Source of the DNA: Ophthalmolycus amberensis
Taxonomy: Eukaryota > Chordata > Actinopteri > Perciformes > Zoarcidae
Reading direction: 5' to 3'
DNA length: 64,000 bases
Assembly: GCA_024529925.1 (NCBI GenBank)
Contig: JAFEUB010000912.1
Coordinates: 724,501 to 788,500, forward strand
Below are positions 13,201 through 24,966 of the stretch, one piece after another. The notes under the pieces are model-generated. The model did no database searches. It had not been told where the DNA came from and worked only from the letters and a program-made list of their open reading frames with translations. The position numbers and the translations under genes were made by a program. How positions within the stretch are numbered: position 1 is the first letter of the stretch; every line of letters starts with the position of its first letter.

Positions 13201-13399
13201 CACCACGCCTGTTACATACTGCTGGTGTGTTGCTAGTGCTAACGACGTTCACGTTTATCTAAGTGACCACTACTGGATACTCACGATCAGCGGTGTCATC
13301 GGCAGACTGAAACACGTTGTTTCCAGATGCTGTGTCTCCATCGTCGGGTTTGTTTGTCGCTCCGTCCTCTTTGATCACCGAGGCAGCAGCTCCGTCCAT
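7244..13399 (-). CDS. Large C2H2 zinc-finger protein, about 28 fingers (1,471 aa)
   Basis: Two coding exons. Exon 1 is 13285-13399 (ATG at 13399; 115 nt, phase 1; donor GTGAGTATCC) and encodes an acidic leader starting MDGAAASVIKEDG. Exon 2 is 7244-11544, after the acceptor CTTTCTATTTTTAG. The join reads straight into a finger (FCCRACGEGFREEAAYL...HRHQH), and the total of 4,416 nt is a whole number of codons. About 28 C2H2 or C2HC fingers are spread along exon 2, with few TGEKP-type linkers, so they probably bind as separate small groups. An acidic linker (about 10,100-10,500) separates the first eight fingers from the rest. One finger has C-x-C-G spacing (KCLCGKAF) and several end in Cys. 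The last finger (CLECGTTFCQ...HYIEHAQGG) is 10 residues from the stop. No KRAB, SCAN or BTB domain. Probably a nuclear transcriptional regulator with unknown targets. Confidence 0.88.
11545..13284 (-). other. Intron 1 of the 1,471-residue zinc-finger gene
   Basis: Bounded by the donor GTGAGTATCC (13275-13284) and an acceptor ending at 11545. It contains a 17-base C homopolymer at 12281-12297 and GCTAGT/GCTAAC words near 13215-13245. No other exon is visible. Confidence 0.7.
12281..12297. repeat. 17-base poly(C) homopolymer in intron 1 of the 1,471-residue gene
   Basis: An uninterrupted C run after GAAAAAATGA. Length likely unreliable. Confidence 0.9.
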
Positions 13400-13680
13400 C
13401 TTGGAGTGTCTCTTGTTTGTATAATGCTAGCTTGCTCTAGCTAGTGCTCGTTAGCATCACAGCTCCACGGTTTGCTTGGCCTGAGTTTGTCTTGTAAGCA
13501 GTAAACCAGGTGAGAAAGGAGGAGGAACAACGAGTGTGTCAATCTAGTCCGTTTCCACACAACAAGACAGCGTCTTGTAATGTTTTTAGCAACGCGAGTG
13601 ATGATGAACACCGCTAGCTGTTACACACACATGATGCAGCGCTGTGTGGTTGCGCGTGCATCTCTTGGCCGGAAGTGGAT
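13400..13680 (-). promoter_or_regulatory. Promoter and 5' UTR region of the 1,471-residue zinc-finger gene
   Basis: Directly upstream of the ATG at 13399. It contains a run of GCTAGC, CTAGCTAG and GTTAGC words (13426-13460, and GCTAGC near 13612) and several CpGs, and no TATA box. The exact start site cannot be read. Confidence 0.4.
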
Positions 13681-13689
13681 TCTTCTTCT

Positions 13690-15045
13690 TCTTCTGTTTG
13701 TTTCCTTCAAGAAAGCCGATGGCCCTGCAGCGAATCTAGCATGGAGTCCACTCACTAAACAAAGTCTGAATGTGAAATATCTGATTGTCAATTAGGAAAT
13801 AAACAGACTGAGCTTCTAACGTCCTTCATGCAAAGTTAACAATTAATATTATTACACACATGTTCGTGTCTTTCTTTTGTCGATACTGACCCCACCGACA
13901 CATCAAATATATAGTAAATTGTTTATATTAAAAACTTTCTGGTGAGGTTCCTTCAGACAGTCTTTGTGGGCACCTTAGGTTGTTATGTAAATGAAATACA
14001 GAAAGTAAATTAACATAGTGTTATAGTTAGAGAATAGTTTTCCACAAGAGTAAAATACACTGAATTCATTTTATATTTGGTGCTGTGAGGATTGTGTAGT
14101 CATGTTATGAATAATTAGGATTTGGTATGAGGGATTCCAGTCCCAATTTACTAGATTAATGAAAGTGACGCTGCAGAGCATTTGTGTTCTTCCTCCAGAC
14201 AAGCTAAATTTCATAGAGAAAATGCCAAATTATTAATCACAATTTGCCTTCATAGATCTTGATTCATACTTTCTGCATTTTTCCTACTTGATAACAGTAC
14301 TCAACACCCTCCATGTCACTCCTCTTTACGTCCATTCTCTTCGCAAACCAAATGTAGAAGCTAAAACATTTAAAATATAAAAACTTTCCAATCCAGGATT
14401 TAATCGTTTTGTTTGTGGTTTATTTTTGCATGAATGAGTGCTCTATTATACAGATGTTAAAATGTTGAAGCTTAACCCTGAACTTCCCTAACAAGTACTG
14501 CTCAACACAATGTTGTAATCAAAGGCAAGTTTTATTAAATCCAATATGTAGACATCATGGGGAAATTTCCATTTCTTTCCATGCTAAAATAGAGGTAGAA
14601 GGACACGTTTTTATTTTTTTACTTAAGACGCTGAATGTTAAGACACACAGGGATGGTTCTTTTTTTTGTACAAATGGACCGCGTGTTTATTTTACAGTAG
14701 TAATGTAGTAGTAGTGATTTTCAGTCATTTCTTGGGCCCCCAAAGCTACTCAGATGGCCATTATCATAACAGAGATGGGATTCTGTACAAAATCTACAGT
14801 TATGAAATGAAATCATTCAGTATTCACAAAAGATACATTGCATTGTACTCAAAAGTGGACTTCGCTTTATAAATATGGGTACATTCCAATCTGAAATAGT
14901 CATTCTGGAAAGAGATACACATTACATGGTACTCATCGGTTTACAGTAGGTGCTAAGTACTGCCACCCAGAATCTGTTTAAAATCATCAGTTCGTCTCGT
15001 CAATTTGATAAATATTACTGACAAATCTTCACATAAATGCAAGTT
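13690..15045. other. Intergenic, AT-rich, no gene seen
   Basis: Only short random frames are present. A TTTATT at 15049-15054 is a candidate minus-strand AATAAA for the gene ending at 15900, which would give a 3' UTR of about 850 bases. Confidence 0.4.
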
Positions 15046-15899
15046 TAATTTATTACAAAATTCACTATTTGACAACAGTGTTGTCAATCATTTTGTAACG
15101 ACACTTTCTCCCCGTTATCAATAATCACTGTTCAATTAACAGAGAACTCTTACTGTGAAATGACCTTCACATGTAACTGTCACATTTTGTTTACACTTAC
15201 TATCGCTTTGGCGAAATTGACCATGTTGAGAACTTTACTTGTGAAATATTTGGACCCGGCCAATAGCGTTGTGACTACAGGTGCTTCCCAACATGTAGTC
15301 AGCCGTGGACTGTTATGTTCTGATGCACCCCCATCCTCTCCTCCTCACAACCAAACTTTCTTTAAGGTATCTTAGAAAGAGTTGCTCTGTGTTTTGGGAG
15401 TGAGGTCACATTGTTGAGTCTACCTTAAGCACAAACTAGGCCTAGAATACCAAGACAGCAGACATGCAGACTGTACTCATAAAAGGCACACAGTATACTG
15501 TACATGAAGAAACACAGTTAAAATGATTCAGGACATATGAACAGGACTATAAAAGTACTAATATTATGCAAATCTGAATGCCGTCGGCAAAAAATGAAAC
15601 AGAGCGTAGAACCCCATGAACCGGTTATTTGGATAACTTATATGCATTTAAAAAGAAGGTGAAACTAATGTAATGTCATGTGCATACACCATTTATAACA
15701 AGCCCCCTGTGTAGTCTAATTTGGAGATGAACAACTTCAAATGTGATTTAAGTGTGCAGACTAAATCATTTTTACGTTTTTTTTATCCACTCAACTGGTC
15801 AAACTGCACAAGGGGCAAACAAAGGAGGTTCCACTCAGTAAAAATTATTTTAAAAAAAAGAAACACACACAACTAAGTCTTGGTGCTAGTGTAGAAAAG

Positions 15900-18800
15900 T
15901 CATATTTCTCCTTGTGCATGTTGCAAATAATGCATTTGTAGATCTAGCTCCCGGGGCAGAGAACACCCACATATCATGCACTGGAGAAGCCGTTCTGGGC
16001 CGAAAGGCAAACGGGGTCCGAGTTTGTGAGGTTCTGTCCGAGGGGGGAGCTGAGGTAGGGGCAGGGTCTGTGTTATGTGTGGCCTTTCGCTCATCACCGC
16101 CTGTGGTGTGAAAAAAATATTTGGGGGCGGGGGTCTAGAAAGTGTGACCGAGTGAAGAGGGTGCGGGCCGGGCAAAGCGAGAGGAGGGAGCGGGGCAAGT
16201 GGAGGTGTGAAAAAAGGAGGCGGCTGATTGATGATTATTTGAGAGCCTGTGACCATCGGCTGTTGCTGCAGCTCCTGTCCATTCCCAGGCTTAAGTTGCC
16301 CAGCGAGCAGCGTTCGGTTACTTTGGAAGCCCCATACTGGCGTTCCCAACCCGTGGCCAAAACGATGAGGCTCGTATTGAATGGAGATGGGAACCTTCTG
16401 TGCCGCGGCGTGACTCTGTACATTGGCCCAGGCGGATGCCACCTGCTTTTGCTGCAGCTGAAAATCTTGAGTCCTTACTAATTTCTCAGGGTTTATAGTC
16501 TTTGGATTTCCCAGTGGTGTCGGTATGTCCCACAAGGTGCTACCGACCCCATGAGAAACAGGAGTTGAAATTGACATAGCACCGCTTTGGTCTATTTGAG
16601 CTGAGGTTGGCACACCCGCTAGGCCTGAAACCCACTGCTTCTGCAGCTCACAGCCGTTCCACGTCTTCTCTGGCTGGCTAACAGTCAACGGCATTACATG
16701 AGGATTGCTAATGTCCCACCCTCCAGCATCCTCTTTCTTAGGAGGTGTGGATGGCTCCCTTTGTATCGACACCGGGGCAAGTGCCCATCTTGGCAGCTGA
16801 AGCTCTTGACCAAGCTTATTCAGAGAGCTCTGTGAATTTGCAAGCAGAGGAGGTCTGATGCTCCACAGAGCTGCCCCATCTATGTAAGAAGGAATAGAAA
16901 AATCGTGAGGCAAACAGCTGGCGGAAGCGAGCACCGTGGATGTGTGCGTGTTGGCCCAAGTAACAGGCTTGTGCTGCCTATGCTGCTCCATCTCACTCAC
17001 TGTCGACATGCTGGATTTGTTGTTGGGCACGGCTGTCATGAGGGAGCTGACGATAGCAGCTGCACTCTCTTTCATGTGCGACGACTCTGAGCTCTGAGCA
17101 GACGTGGGGCCCGACTGAGTTATCAAAGGGCTATCTGCCCAGCCCGGACCCCTCTGATGGTGCTGCTGCAGGACGGGCTGCGGCGGGCTGTCAAACTGGG
17201 TCTGCTGTGGAGCCGCATGCTGCGACGACGGGACGGGCATCACCTCTCCGCCGTCCACCTTCCACTGCACCGGCTGAGGCTGGAGCTCCGACAGCCACGG
17301 CTCCTTCGGCTGTCTGCCTTGCACGTCCATGCGAGGCGCGAGCACAGGAGGCTGCGGCTGCACCGCCCTCCTGTGCAACTCGGCGTCTCTCAGTGCAGAA
17401 ACTGGATATGGAGACTGCTGAGGGCTGACCATCCCAGAACTTCCCAAAGGTCGAGACCAGCCCCACATGAGCCTCCCCCCTCTCCTCCCCCTGCTGCCTC
17501 TGCCTCTCATCCTAGCACCCAGCAGGGAAGAATTATACTGGCTGAAACCCTGCCGCTTGCGAGTGTGGATCTTCTGGTGCACGAGCAGGCTGCTGAACCA
17601 AGAAAAGCTCTTGTGACACTCGTCGCAGCGATGAGGTCGGTCCCCTGTGTGTGTGTTCATGTGATCCCGGAGCAGGTAGGCCAACCCGAAGCTCTTGTCG
17701 CACAGGTCGCACTTATGCGGTTTGTCACCGTTGTGCGACAACATGTGGTGCTGCAGTTGGGTCTCGTCGCTGTAGCCTTTGCGGCAGCTGGTGCAGCGGA
17801 ACGGTTTCTCCTGATGCAGCTTTTGATGCGTTTTCATGTTCTGCATGAAGGCAAAGTCCTTCCCGCAGTCGGGACATTTGTATGGCTTCTTGCCTGTGTG
17901 GATGATGAGATGTTGCTGCAAGTAGCTACCGAATCTAAAGCCCTTGCCACACACTTTGCACTGGTACGGCTTGTCCTTCGAATGTATGCGCATATGCAGC
18001 TCTAACACTGAGCGGTGGCGGAAGGTTTTTCCGCACTCTGAGCACTTGTACGACTTCACACTGATGCCATCGCTTCTCCATCTCCCCTGTACATTCTCAC
18101 TGCTTAACGGAGTGAATTGAATTTTAGGTAGCGTTGCCGCCTTTTCTAAATGTTTTGCTACAGACTTGTGGACACTCAACAGGTGCATATTTAAACTAGA
18201 TTCATCACGATAGACAGACGGGCAGTGGGGACAGGTGTGTCCTTTATCCCAGTCCTTGTTATTGTCCTTTGGGGGTTTGGGTGTCCTCTCCAGCGTCTCA
18301 TACTCTGCCTCGTGAACAAGCATGTGGGCCCTAAGGTTAGCCGGTAACAAGTAGGTCTGGGGACAAAGGGGGCAGTTGAAAGTGCGTTTCGGCTCATCGC
18401 TCTGGTGTGCGTTCTCTTTTCCCGGCCCTCTGACCACCTCTTGTGCCGACGTCGGGGCTGCCTTGCCGGGCTGCTCGGCGGAGGGGTTGTTTTTGCGCAG
18501 TCTGTGCTGGCGGCAGTGAGCCTTCATGTTCTGGGCGAAGGCAAACTTTTTACCACATTCGGGGCAGCGGAAGGGCTTCTGGCCGGTGTGCAGGTACTGA
18601 TGCTGATGGAGGAGGCTGCTGTACTTGAAGGTCTTCCCGCAGGTGTTGCACAGGTGAGAGCGCATGCTGTCAGTGTGCTTGCGTCGGTGGTCCTCCATGA
18701 CGGAGTAGTGTTTGAAAACCAAGCCGCACTCGGGGCATTCGTAGGGTTTCAGGGCGGCATGACATCGCTGGTGGTAGCGCAGGGCCATGCTGTTGGGGAA

Positions 18801-20074
18801 CGCTTGACTGCACTCTTGGCACGTAAAGATGCTCTCCTGGGAGTGGAGCATCATGTGCTTCGTGACGGACACCTTAAACTGGAACTCTTGGCGGCACAGT
18901 GGGCAGTGGTAAGGCTTGTCTACGACATTGCAGCAGTTGTGGTCCCTCAGCTTGTCTACTGTGGAGAAGACCAGCTCACATTCTGCACATTTAAAGCGAT
19001 CCTCCGCCTTCGTTTGCATCTCCTTCTTCGGGGTAAGGAGCAGCTCCTGCTTCTCTTTATGTTCATTTCTGTGTTTGATGAGGCTGCTGCGGTGCTGGAA
19101 GGTAAGGCCGCATTCTTTACAGGTGAGGGGCGTGAGCTCGTCACCATGTGCGTGAAAGTGCCGGTGGAGGTTGAACGTCTCGCGGCGGGTGAACCTCTGG
19201 CCGCACTCCTTGCACACCAAACGGCACTTTTTGGGCTTAGCTGTCGAAGTGGCGTCCTCTTGTCTGTCTGCCTGCTCCTCCACCAAGTCGACTTCTCCCA
19301 CCGGCCCCGTCTCTGCGCTCCTCTCACCGGGATGCGATGTTTCCTTCTTATCGACCTCCTCCGCGTTAACTGTCATTTTATCGTCAACGTGTGTGTCCCG
19401 CTGCGTCCCTCCAGCGCTCTCTGTGGCGTCTGGAAGAGAAACGCACATCACAATAATAACTTAGCGAACAGATATTAAACAGTATGCAACCCATCCAGAT
19501 AACTGCACGCGACGCGCACAGCTTCCCACGTTAGGTATGGATCACAGCCCGAGAGCGGGAAGCTAGCCGATATTGTTATGGTGATAACATTTAGCAGAGT
19601 TGACTCCTGTACCGGTAGTGAGCGCTACAGCTCAGGTTAGCCCGGAGGCTAAAGCTAACCGTAAAAAAACATTAACAACGTTAGCATACCGCACTCATCA
19701 TTTCCCCCCGTGTGTGTTTTCGCCTCCTGGTCGTCGTCTTCGGTTTCGGACCAGTCGAAAGCCCTTCGGTCGCTGCCACGAGCCTCGGCCATTTTTTCAG
19801 CCGTTGTTAAGTCCTCCAGTGAATTGTGTGTCGTGTTTTCGGCTCCAGCACCGGACTCGACACTAACCTCCGAATGGCTGGCAACACAAGAGCCGTCGTT
19901 ACCCACACTCTGCTCATCGGCGGGGCTCCTCGCGGGTTTATTATGTGTCGCCTCATCTGTCTGATTTAAGCCGCATCCTGACTCCACTGCATCGGTCTTC
20001 TCCCCAGATGTTTCCACCTCCTCCGCAGGGGATTTCTGTCGTTTTGGAGACTCCGACTGGTCTACGGCGGCCAT
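15900..20074 (-). CDS. C2H2 zinc-finger protein, 17 fingers, with RGG and Pro/Gln-rich tail (1,304 aa)
   Basis: Exon 1 is 19690-20074 (ATG at 20074 in the Kozak context AAACATGG; 385 nt, phase 1) and encodes an acidic Ser/Glu-rich leader starting MAAVDQSESPKRQ. Exon 2 is 15900-19429, after the acceptor GCGTTTCTCTTCCAG. The total of 3,915 nt is a whole number of codons. The first eight fingers lie at about 18,480-19,250, two more at about 18,170-18,390, and six at about 17,540-18,060, several joined by TGEKP-like linkers. A basic RGRGSRGRRGGR stretch follows (17,480-17,515), then some 480 residues rich in Pro, Gln and Ser, and a last finger (CMICGCSLP...HYLQHAQGEI) ending at the stop. The long tail looks like an activation or interaction region. 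Fingers 7-8 and 11-13 resemble each other (FAFAQNMKAH and FAFMQNMKTH), suggesting an internal duplication. A short donor-like extension of exon 1 was rejected. Confidence 0.88.
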
Positions 20075-20160
20075 GTTTCCATCATGCACCCCCTTGCCCA
20101 GAACACACAAGGATCATGCTAGCCCAGCCTGAACAAGGAATGTTTCCGGTCAACTCTTTC
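19560..20160 (-). promoter_or_regulatory. Promoter-proximal region with GCTAGC/GTTAGC words
   Basis: Around exon 1 and the start of intron 1 of the 1,304-residue gene are GCTAGC (19563), GTTAGC (19636), GCTAAC (19654), GTTAGC (19681) and GCTAGC (20118), with frequent CpG. No TATA box is seen upstream of the ATG. The same word family marks the other minus-strand promoters here. Confidence 0.35.
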
Positions 20161-21214
20161 AAAATAAAACAACTTTTACTGACAACTACATTTGGTTCAC
20201 GTCTGAAATTTCTACTGCTGCTCTGGTTTTGTCGTTTCTACAACGCTCTCTTCACAACATAAGTAAAGCTAAAACATAACCATCAACATTGCATTCACTT
20301 TTTTTATGCTATGTGACAAATCCACAAGTGATGGGGTGAATTTATTTGCAGTCTACGTCTGACTTTTATTAAAGTTTAGTTACATATCATCGGAACAGTC
20401 GCTATCTACAAAATATAGACTGTGCAAAACTACGTAGATGATGGCCATATGCTGTTTCTTTGCAACTATCTACAAACACATTCATCATACTGCATGCAAG
20501 ATTAGAATAAATAGCCCCTACATACTTATGTATGCTTTTAAATTTCAGAAACGCGTGAATTGAAGTCTGATGCCGACTGTGATGTTTATGTCGGAAGGTT
20601 TTACTGTTTATCAAAAACTGTCAATACTTTAAAATGTAACACGGCTGTCTTAAAACACACTGAACAGTCTAACTTTATTGTCCAACCAAAACAGGAGAAG
20701 ACTTTCTCATGAAATTGTTAAAGCACAAGCATACATTAGCAGGTAAGTACAATAGCTGTATAACTACCATATATGGTAACAACTGCAGATAATGAGTACT
20801 TTATGACAATGTAGTTAATCAGGAGAATTAAGACAGTACTGAACTAGTAAGAGGATCATGAGCTTTGCAGTTCGACTGCATGGCATGGACAGTGACATGC
20901 ATATTAAACATCAGCACCTACAGATGTTGTTCTCTGGGTATTAAAGGTCCCAGGAGTGAAGTTGTCGCTCCACAAGGCAGGAAGTCTTTTAGCATTTGTC
21001 TGAGGAACCAAGCGAATGTTAAGGCCACCCTATTATCTTATGCATCTAATTTCCTTTTCCACTTCAGTCCTCTCCGAAGACAAGCTAACGTGTTCTGCAG
21101 TAAAACTCCAAATAACACTTTTTTTTACAGTAATACTGTCGATAAAAATTTTGTCACATTTTGAAACACCAAATATTGCACGATGTGCACTTTGAGTTTC
21201 GAAGTGCTTTCTCC
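20111..21214. other. Spacer; left part intergenic, right part probable 3' UTR of the Myb/SANT-like gene
   Basis: No supported coding exon. A TTTATT at 20674-20679 gives a minus-strand AATAAA about 540 bases beyond the stop codon at 21215 and is a plausible poly(A) signal. Confidence 0.4.
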
Positions 21215-23332
21215 TCAGCGCCGTCTCCTGCGCCTGTGATCGACAGCTCTTCCCCGCCGAGGCCTCTGCACACTTCCATTTGTGTTGGTGGGCGGTTCAG
21301 AGGGACAAGTGCCATGTATGTCAGGGGACGATGGTGCAGGAACCACCGCTGACTGATTATTCGAATGCTGTGTGACTTGTAGCTGCTGCTGTATTTGTGT
21401 TTCGTGCTGTTGTTGTACTACATGTGGCTGATGCTGATTTTGTGTTTGCAGTGGTGCTTCAATCCTCTGTTGTTGCTGCTGCTGCTGCAGTGGTTCCGTG
21501 TGTTGTAGCTGCTGCAGTGGTTCTGTGTGTCGTAGCTGCTGCAGTGGTTCTGTGTGTTGTAGCTGCTGCAGTGGTTCTGTGTGTCGTAGCTGCTGCAGTG
21601 GTTCTGTGTGTTGTAGCTGCTGAGCTGGCTGTAAGTGCTGTTGAGATGTTTGCGATTGGTGTGCTTGTTGTACACGATGTTGCTGTGGTTGTTGCTGGGC
21701 TTCAAGCACTCCTAGCAGCCTTTGCAAGAGAACATTGTTTTGTTGTAGACTGGATGCTAATGTCTCTTGCGAAGCAACAAGTGTTCTCATGTCCTGCCTG
21801 AAACCGTCTCCAAACTCCTGCAGACTCCTTTCTACCCGGTTTCCCAGTTGAATTGCTGCCTCCCCTAACCCTCGTAGCTCATCTTCAAGCCAGGAGGTGC
21901 GCACAGGGGCTTCAAGAGGACCCTGGTGTGCTCCAAGTGAAGGCTGAGGACTACTGGGCTGGGGGCTGCCATTGAGGAAAGGAGCACTGTAGAGGGGGGA
22001 AGGAGGCAGCCATCGTTCTGATGGAGGGTGTGGTCCTATGCCCAGACCCAGTCCTAATCCCAATTTATCTTCCATGCTGTTCTCTCCGGGTTCACACTCA
22101 GATTCTCCCATCTCTCTGATTTGCTCAGGATTGTCCTCATCTTTCTCGAAACCATCTCTCTCTGATCCTTCCACTCCCACACCTGCAACAAAATATTGGA
22201 AGTGAACAGAAGTAGATATTAGTTGCATGTATATAATCAACAACAACAAAAAGTCATTTATTTAATTTACCTGTATCAGAGTCAGGGAAGCATGGGAAAC
22301 TGGGCTTTGGTCTGGTGCTTTGCTTTTGCCTGGCCTGTGAAAGTCTGGGGCTAGTCTGGGAAGGACGGCCAAGCATCGAGGCTCCTCTGCTGGACGGCAG
22401 GTAACAGCTGCGGTGGCGAGCATCCGCTAGCCTGCCTCCGTTGCGTCTCTTCAAGTCGTCCCAGCGCTTTTTTACCTCGCGAAGGGTGCGTGGGACTCTG
22501 GACACGGCATTGACTCTCTCTAGGATTCCTGCCCAGATGCGCTCTCTCTCCCGCCGCCGGAGCCTCCCCGCGGGACCAAAAAGCTCTCCTTCACACCGAG
22601 TGACTTCTGACACCAACACCTCCAGCTCTGCTCCACTGAAACGACTCTTTCTTTTTCCTGCACTGCTAGCAGCCAGCGCAGCTGACATAGCTCTGTCTGT
22701 AGAGAGAGAGAGAGGTGAGAGGACAGCCCAAAAGGGAAAGAAAAAACACCAAGTGAAGCTAAATATACTGTGTGAGGGAGAGAAATGTGCAGCAGTGTCA
22801 GTCTTATTTCCACTCTACCAAGCCAAAACATTTACAACTAGCACTCATTTTGGGAAAGGCACAGAGCATTAAGAGCAAAAAGCATAATTTATCTCAGTCT
22901 TCCTTGAGTGATACTGGAGCTAAATGTTTCTTTTGGTAAAACAAAACAATGTAGCTGTTTGCACAGATAAAATGTGTCAATGCGTATTAAATAAGTATAT
23001 GTGTACTGTTGCCATTAGGAGACACATGCTCTGCAGCCCAGTTTCCCATAACGGTCTTCATCTCATTCAGGCTTACTTTGTTCAATGGACAAGAGTTCAT
23101 CCGAGGACATGCCGGGTGCCATGATGTTGGGATGCACCACGACCACGTTGAAGGGTAGTCCCCCAGGTAATCCAGTGCTCTGGTCACAGCTACCCTCCGA
23201 GTCGTCATCCTCCCTGGGGAAGCCGTTTTCTGAGGCTCCCCCTCCAAAGGGTCCCTCCGGAGACTCCACTTTGATGTGCATGGGAGGTGATTGCTCGTAC
23301 AGCAGCCCCCCCTCCTCGTAGTACTCAGTCAT
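21215..23332 (-). CDS. Myb/SANT-like DNA-binding protein (MYPOP/MSANTD-like), 549 aa
   Basis: Three coding exons join in frame with phase-1 introns: 23077-23332 (starts MTEYYEEGGLLYEQ), 22271-22696 and 21215-22182. The splice sites are clear (GTAAGC; CTCTCTCTACAG; GTAAAT; TTTTGTTGCAG), and the total of 1,650 nt is a whole number of codons. Exon 2 carries a Myb/SANT-like trihelix domain (KRKSRFSGAELEVLVSEV ... RRRERERIWAGILERVNAV ... EVKKRWDDLKRR) of the kind found in MYPOP, NAIF1 and MSANTD proteins and in Harbinger-derived genes. Exon 3 has an acidic/Pro-rich part, a predicted helical segment (LGEAAIQLGNRVERSLQEF...), a Gln-rich tail with 9-residue repeats, and a basic C-terminus (RPRRGRAVDHRRRRRR). 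Exon 1 holds a SUMO-site-like IKVE. Resembles vertebrate myb-related transcription factor, partner of profilin; the orthology is inferred, not proven. Confidence 0.82.
21470..21640. repeat. In-frame 27-bp tandem repeat, alternating in 54-bp pairs
   Basis: The coding strand encodes about five tandem copies of the 9-residue unit QL(R/Q)HTEPLQ, in which the third residue alternates R and Q, so the higher-order period is 18 residues (54 bp). It sits next to a poly-Gln run in the last exon of the Myb/SANT-like gene. Confidence 0.85.
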
Positions 23333-24114
23333 GGGTCAGACCTGATTTACAGCAGAACTGACTGGTGGGCCAATTCTGATACTGGCAGCGGCTGCCCCAT
23401 TAACACGAGTTCAATATGTAACTGAACCTCCTGCTAAAGACATTACAACTCTTCAGTATACTGTATGCGATGATTATGAACCTACTTTGACTACAGCTGC
23501 CACCCACACTGATTTATGAGGAAATATGGAGTTACAGCACCCTTAAATACTGATTTTTACCAGTAATATTCAATTGAATCAAGACATTGTTGCTGCTTAG
23601 TGAGAGATACTACCACATTGTCTAAGTAGAGCATAAAGTCCATAGACCTTTATGGCTAGCTACAGCCACTTAAATCCATTTCTATCACTTTCATTTATTC
23701 TAATATGTTAGTGAAAACATAAATACACGGTGTAAGAACACCTGGAGCAGACTAAGAGCTACATCGAAACGTCCAGTTGTCATACAGTGAGATGCACCTT
23801 CAAGGCGGAGAACCGCCTCGAGAGCTGAAATAAAACAACAAAACATAACACTGTTTACAACTGTGTAGCATTTTATAACAGTCTGTCCGTTTTTATTACT
23901 GTCAATGACTTCTATATTCTGTCGCATCGATGCGCATTTTTTTCTGCACCACATCCGCAACGGTTGCGCATTCCGCATACATTAGGTGCTGATCTTCTCA
24001 CTAGCTGTTAGCTAACAGGCTACCACCGTTTGGGGTAAAGCTGCGTTTTGAACTGCCAACGATAGCTGAGCGGACAGGATCAAAAAAAAAAAGAAAAAAA
24101 GCCAACGCATTTGT

Positions 24115-24260
24115 ATGTCTTACCTCATAATAACTGCACATGGGAGACAAAACAAAACCAAAACACAATTGGTGCAGCTGTTAGCTCAGCAGCCGATACA
24201 CAAGAAGACAGTCGCATGCTATTGACGTCACTGAGGGGGTCTGTTCAGCACCAATCAACG
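24115..24260 (-). promoter_or_regulatory. Promoter and probable noncoding first exon of the Myb/SANT-like gene
   Basis: A CRE palindrome TGACGTCA lies at 24223-24230 and a CCAAT box at 24251-24255. On the minus strand a donor (TTATGAG|GTAAG) lies near 24119-24124, so a short noncoding exon of about 80-100 bases fits between the start site and this donor. GTTAGC and GCTAAC words occur at 24008-24020 and 24178-24186. Confidence 0.45.
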
Positions 24261-24960
24261 TTTGGAGATGTTAGCCAATGTATCTGAGTTTAATGTACAC
24301 GTCATATAGTTTCCTCACATTTCTGAAAAGTCTTATCAGTAAATTGACAGGAAGATACGAGTCATTTTGTCCTGACAAGGAAGTAGAGACAGCAATAATG
24401 TTTCTACCCCTCAAATCAATTATTAATTGGTCATTGTTAAGTCATTGGACAGCAGATCAGACATTTGTTTCGAGGCAATTCAACATGTAGAATGAATAGA
24501 TGAATTAATTAATATTTGATTGGCTTTGAATAAATGTATCTGGTAATCAACAATAAACTCAATACAACAAAGAAAAATCAAATGTCCCCTATAATCAGAC
24601 TTTCTGACAAGTGTCTATGAAATTATCAGGAGTTCACTTAAGATTGAAATAGTAAATCGTTTGAGTTAGTGACAATAATAATTACTGATAATGCAGTGGG
24701 TAGATTTGCATAGTGCAACATGCCTTATCGTGACATGTTTATGTCAAATAGCACTGCATTAATTTAAATTCATACAATTATAATCAAGAGTATAAAAACA
24801 CACTAGTGATAATATAACCTTGGCCTGTCTTCGTGTTTATATTTTCTATTCAGTAATTAATGCAATATACTATTACTATTTAATAATACATTCATTAAAA
24901 TAAATGTATCAAGATTGATAGCTGCATGTATCTGTCCGCTAAAGAAATGAAAGACTCATG
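24261..24960. other. Intergenic, AT-rich, no gene seen
   Basis: Only short frames without domain content. It separates the divergently transcribed Myb/SANT-like gene and the first trypsinogen gene. Confidence 0.4.
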
Positions 24961-24966
24961 GAAATC

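Noticed and set aside
17157..18005. Long plus-strand frame (282 residues), and a similar one at 18405-19478
   Set aside because: Antisense shadows of the 1,304-residue zinc-finger exon; their repeating pattern mirrors the finger periodicity.
20075..20110. Upstream extension of the 1,304-residue protein before ATG 20074
   Set aside because: It would need a non-ATG start; the ATG at 20074 has a good Kozak context.
21397..21801. Plus-strand Ala/Val-rich repeat protein
   Set aside because: Antisense of the 27-bp repeat in the Myb/SANT-like gene; the minus-strand reading splices in frame with two further exons.
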